A stretch of DNA of 6,764 nucleotides. It comes from JAZDJT01 sp043803845 (GTDB lineage: Bacteria; Patescibacteriota; Minisyncoccia; Minisyncoccales; GCA-002788555). Numbering within the stretch: position 1 is the stretch's first letter; each line of letters begins with the position of its first letter. Both the position numbers and the translations under genes were made by a program. This document shows positions 4,788 through 6,764 of the stretch, one piece after another. Location of the stretch: contig JAZDJT010000021.1 of assembly GCA_043803845.1 (NCBI GenBank), forward strand, positions 1 through 6,764. The letters are read 5' to 3'. The notes below the pieces were generated by a model that did not search any database, was not told the DNA's origin, and saw only the letters and a list, made by a program, of their open reading frames with translations.

Positions 4788-5909
4788 ATGCGTACAGGTA
4801 TCGCCACTTTTCCTTTGGATTACGGGAGATGTCCGCGCTGGCTCTTTGAGAGAATGAAAAGATTATCTCGAGCCATTACAATTGCCATCGTTGAAGAGTT
4901 TGGACCGGAAGAATTTTTAAAGAGATTATCTGATCCAATCTGGTTTCAGTCTTTCGGTTGCGTCTTGGCTTTTGATTGGAACAGCAGCGGTCTGACGACT
5001 ACAACATTAGGCGCTATAAAATCGAGCCTCTTTCTACTGCAAGATGAATTAGGGATATATGTTTGCGGCGGAAAGGGAGAGACTTCACGGAAGACCCCAA
5101 AAGAGATTGAAACATATGGCATATCTCGCGGTTTCGACTTCGCTCCTTACTTGGTCTTCGCCTCAAAAATGGCGGCTAAGGTTGATTCGGCCCTTTTGCA
5201 AGACGGTTTTCAAATATATCATCACAATTTTTTGTTCACCAAGTCAGGCAATTGGACGGTTGTCCAGCAAGGAATGAACCCGGTGAGTCAAACAGCCAGA
5301 CGTTATCACTGGCTGGGTGGGTTCAAGAAAGATTTCATAGAAGAACCTCATTCGGGCATCATTACCCAGGAGAAAGTAAAACCTCTCAATCTGACATCAA
5401 AAGATAGCAAGCAAAACAGAGAAGTTTCTTTGGAGATGTCCCACGGCAATTTCGAGCCCTTGATAAAAGACGTGAGTTCATTGACGCATCATCTGCAAAA
5501 CCTCTCTGGTATAAAAAGTTTGATTTTGCCCGGCGATGAGATTATTCCCCAAGAGCCAAACGAATTCAGAAACATTAACTTCAATACGCCATATATAAGA
5601 AAAACGCTTTTCCAATTGACCGAAAAAAAGCCAAAGACGTTTGAAAATCTTCTGTCTCAAAAAGGAGTCGGTCCCAAGACCATTAGAGCATTATCTCTTG
5701 TCTCGGAAATAATTTACGGAGCCAAGCCTTCGTACGAAGATCCGGCCAGATACTCTTTCGCTCACGGAGGCAAAGACGCCATACCTTTTCCTGTTGATAG
5801 AAACACTTACGACAAAACCATCAGTGTGATAGAGAGAGGTATCAAAAAGAGCTTTATATCGCAGCGCGAGAGAGAAAAGGCCTTAAAAAGACTATCTAAC
5901 GCCTTTTAA
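4788..5909 (+). CDS. DUF763 family protein with helix-hairpin-helix motif
   Basis: This full-length 373-residue protein belongs to DUF763 (PF05559), a family with no established function that I know of and found mostly in archaea and some bacteria. Hallmarks in order are MRTGIATFPLDYGRCPRWLF at the extreme N-terminus, LSDPIWFQSFGCVLAFDWNSSG (48-68), GIYVCGGKGETSRKTP (89-104), an HhH-type segment LSQKGVGPKTIRALSLVSEI (289-308) and SFAHGGKDAIPFPVD (323-337). The HhH motif suggests sequence-independent binding to DNA, and the conserved polar residues hint at an enzyme. The family-typical MRTG start fixes ATG 4788 although no SD is present. The preceding gene is uracil-DNA glycosylase, but a strong terminator lies between them, so a shared repair role is only an inference. 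The protein has no signal peptide or membrane segment. Confidence 0.9.
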   Translation: MRTGIATFPLDYGRCPRWLFERMKRLSRAITIAIVEEFGPEEFLKRLSDPIWFQSFGCVLAFDWNSSGLTTTTLGAIKSSLFLLQDELGIYVCGGKGETSRKTPKEIETYGISRGFDFAPYLVFASKMAAKVDSALLQDGFQIYHHNFLFTKSGNWTVVQQGMNPVSQTARRYHWLGGFKKDFIEEPHSGIITQEKVKPLNLTSKDSKQNREVSLEMSHGNFEPLIKDVSSLTHHLQNLSGIKSLILPGDEIIPQEPNEFRNINFNTPYIRKTLFQLTEKKPKTFENLLSQKGVGPKTIRALSLVSEIIYGAKPSYEDPARYSFAHGGKDAIPFPVDRNTYDKTISVIERGIKKSFISQREREKALKRLSNAF

Positions 5910-5924
5910 GAATAAATTATTAGT

Positions 5925-5944
5925 ATTTGTAAAAGATTTGTAAT
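5925..5944 (+). promoter_or_regulatory. Short direct repeat and possible -10 upstream of the A22 protease
   Basis: ATTTGTAA occurs twice, at 5925-5932 and 5936-5943, 11 nt apart or about one helical turn. The second copy includes TGTAAT (5939-5944), a 5/6 match to TATAAT, which would start transcription near 5951, about five nt before the ATG. It could be a promoter with a repeated operator half-site. In a 46-nt AT-rich gap it could also be chance. Confidence 0.25.
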
Positions 5945-5955
5945 TTTTGGTAAAC

Positions 5956-6764
5956 ATGAAAAATCAAAACATCGAAAAAACCTTTTTTCTTTTTGAGGCA
6001 TTTTGGTTTGCGATTACTCAAGTCTTTGGAATCTTATTAGCTAAAGCCGTTATTAATTTATCCCAAGAGGAGGGGAGGCCTATACGGCAAATTTCATCTC
6101 CTGATTTTTCTATTGCAAAATTTCTAATCTCCTTTTTCGGAACGGTGGTTGTCATTTTTTTAATCACCAAATTATCGAGAGGCAAAAATATAATTTTCAA
6201 AACGCTCTTTACGCTCGTAGTTTTTTTGGGCGGCGAAGTTTTTTTAACGTCGTTCTTGCCGATAATAATCTCTCTGCCCCTAATCTTAATAATGATATTG
6301 TTTTGGTTTAAAAATTCTTCGCTGTGGCTTCATAATCTTCTATTGTCTTTTGGCATAGCCGGCATTGGCGGCCTCGTGGGACCTTCTCTTTCGCCGGAAG
6401 TCGTTATCTCCTTATTCTTGGTGCTCTCCGTTTACGATTTAATTGCTGTCTATCAGACAAAACACATGGTTAAGATAGCCAAGAGTATGGTTGAGTCACA
6501 GGCTATCTTGGGCATGATTATCCCCAAAAAATTTATAGATTTTAAACGAAAGTTGAAAGAAGTGAGCATAGGAGACAAAGAGAGAAACTTTATGGTCATT
6601 GGTTCCGGAGATATTATATTCCCCTTAATTCTGGCTACCTCATTCTTACCTCAAGGATTATTAAAGACGACGGTCGTCTTGGTTTTTTCTTTAATCGGTC
6701 TTTATTTTGGTTATTGGCTATTTTTTAGGTTGGGTCGAAGGCCGATGCCGGCGCTACCGCCGTT
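5956..6764 (+). CDS. Presenilin-like A22 family intramembrane aspartyl protease, C-terminus cut by the window edge
   Basis: This frame is open from ATG 5956 to the right edge (269 codons). It encodes a polytopic membrane protein of the presenilin/signal-peptide-peptidase homologue (A22) type, which cleaves transmembrane helices within the bilayer. All three active-site motifs are visible: YD at 160-161 in SVYDLIAVYQ, GSGD at 216-219 in VIGSGDIIFP and PAL at 265-267 in PMPALPP. Asp161 and Asp219 are the predicted catalytic pair. About eight hydrophobic segments precede PAL (roughly 10-32, 54-72, 80-100, 101-118, 125-146, 148-167, 211-230, 235-257), as expected for helices 1-8 of nine. Only the last helix should be missing. 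A polar loop (168-210) joins the two catalytic helices. The gene begins 46 nt after DUF763, without an SD, and is co-directional with it. Confidence 0.9.
   Translation, partial: MKNQNIEKTFFLFEAFWFAITQVFGILLAKAVINLSQEEGRPIRQISSPDFSIAKFLISFFGTVVVIFLITKLSRGKNIIFKTLFTLVVFLGGEVFLTSFLPIIISLPLILIMILFWFKNSSLWLHNLLLSFGIAGIGGLVGPSLSPEVVISLFLVLSVYDLIAVYQTKHMVKIAKSMVESQAILGMIIPKKFIDFKRKLKEVSIGDKERNFMVIGSGDIIFPLILATSFLPQGLLKTTVVLVFSLIGLYFGYWLFFRLGRRPMPALPP

Noticed and set aside
5059..5277. 72-codon + strand frame inside DUF763
   Set aside because: It is out of frame with a complete DUF763 gene whose motifs span this region.
5478..5660. 60-codon - strand frame inside DUF763
   Set aside because: It is antisense to the region before and including the HhH segment, with no independent support.
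6018..6200. 60-codon - strand frame
   Set aside because: It is antisense to the first helices of the A22 protease, whose frame carries all three catalytic motifs.

Overview
The window is AT-rich and densely coded. Every recognisable gene lies on the + strand. Signs of a bacterium are a TTGACA-type -35 box, compact intrinsic terminators and one perfect Shine-Dalgarno (SD) core. Small intergenic gaps, heavy AGA/AGG use for arginine, a tiny basic protein and several genes also common in archaea (DUF763, a presenilin-like A22 protease, family 4 uracil-DNA glycosylase) together suggest a Patescibacteria/CPR lineage, probably Parcubacteria-like. This placement is an inference; an archaeon is less likely but not excluded. 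The standard code fits: no TGA interrupts a frame, and all seven visible stops are TAA or TAG.

Layout. Positions 2-118 are the C-terminal end of an HtpX-like M48 membrane metalloprotease. Positions 119-216 are a non-coding leader with a promoter, a perfect but apparently orphan SD core, and a hairpin plus T-tract. Positions 217-372 encode a 51-residue, strongly basic helical protein, closed by a second intrinsic terminator at 384-410. A co-directional run of four genes follows, with gaps of 12 to 28 nt: a nucleotidyltransferase-fold protein with a C-terminal beta-helix (419-1942), a NIF3/DUF34 protein (1955-2908), a secreted thioredoxin domain fused to a CcdA/DsbD-like membrane domain (2937-4082) and family 4 uracil-DNA glycosylase (4095-4718). 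A strong terminator at 4747-4770 ends that unit. DUF763 (4788-5909) starts just after it, and a presenilin-like A22 intramembrane protease (5956 to the right edge) runs off the window just after its PAL motif.

Function. The genes look like housekeeping and envelope maintenance, not one pathway: membrane proteolysis at both ends (HtpX-like, A22), extracytoplasmic thiol-disulfide exchange (Trx-CcdA), DNA base-excision repair (UDG4, possibly with the HhH-containing DUF763 protein), a metal-binding NIF3 protein and an orphan sugar-nucleotidyltransferase-like protein. I see no tRNA, rRNA, CRISPR array, insertion sequence or phage gene. No non-coding stretch exceeds 100 nt.

The most unusual features are regulatory. 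The only perfect SD core is not placed to serve any start codon, while most real starts lack an SD. Three genes begin 6-17 nt after the T-tract of a terminator-like hairpin, which suggests leaderless or very short-leader transcripts.
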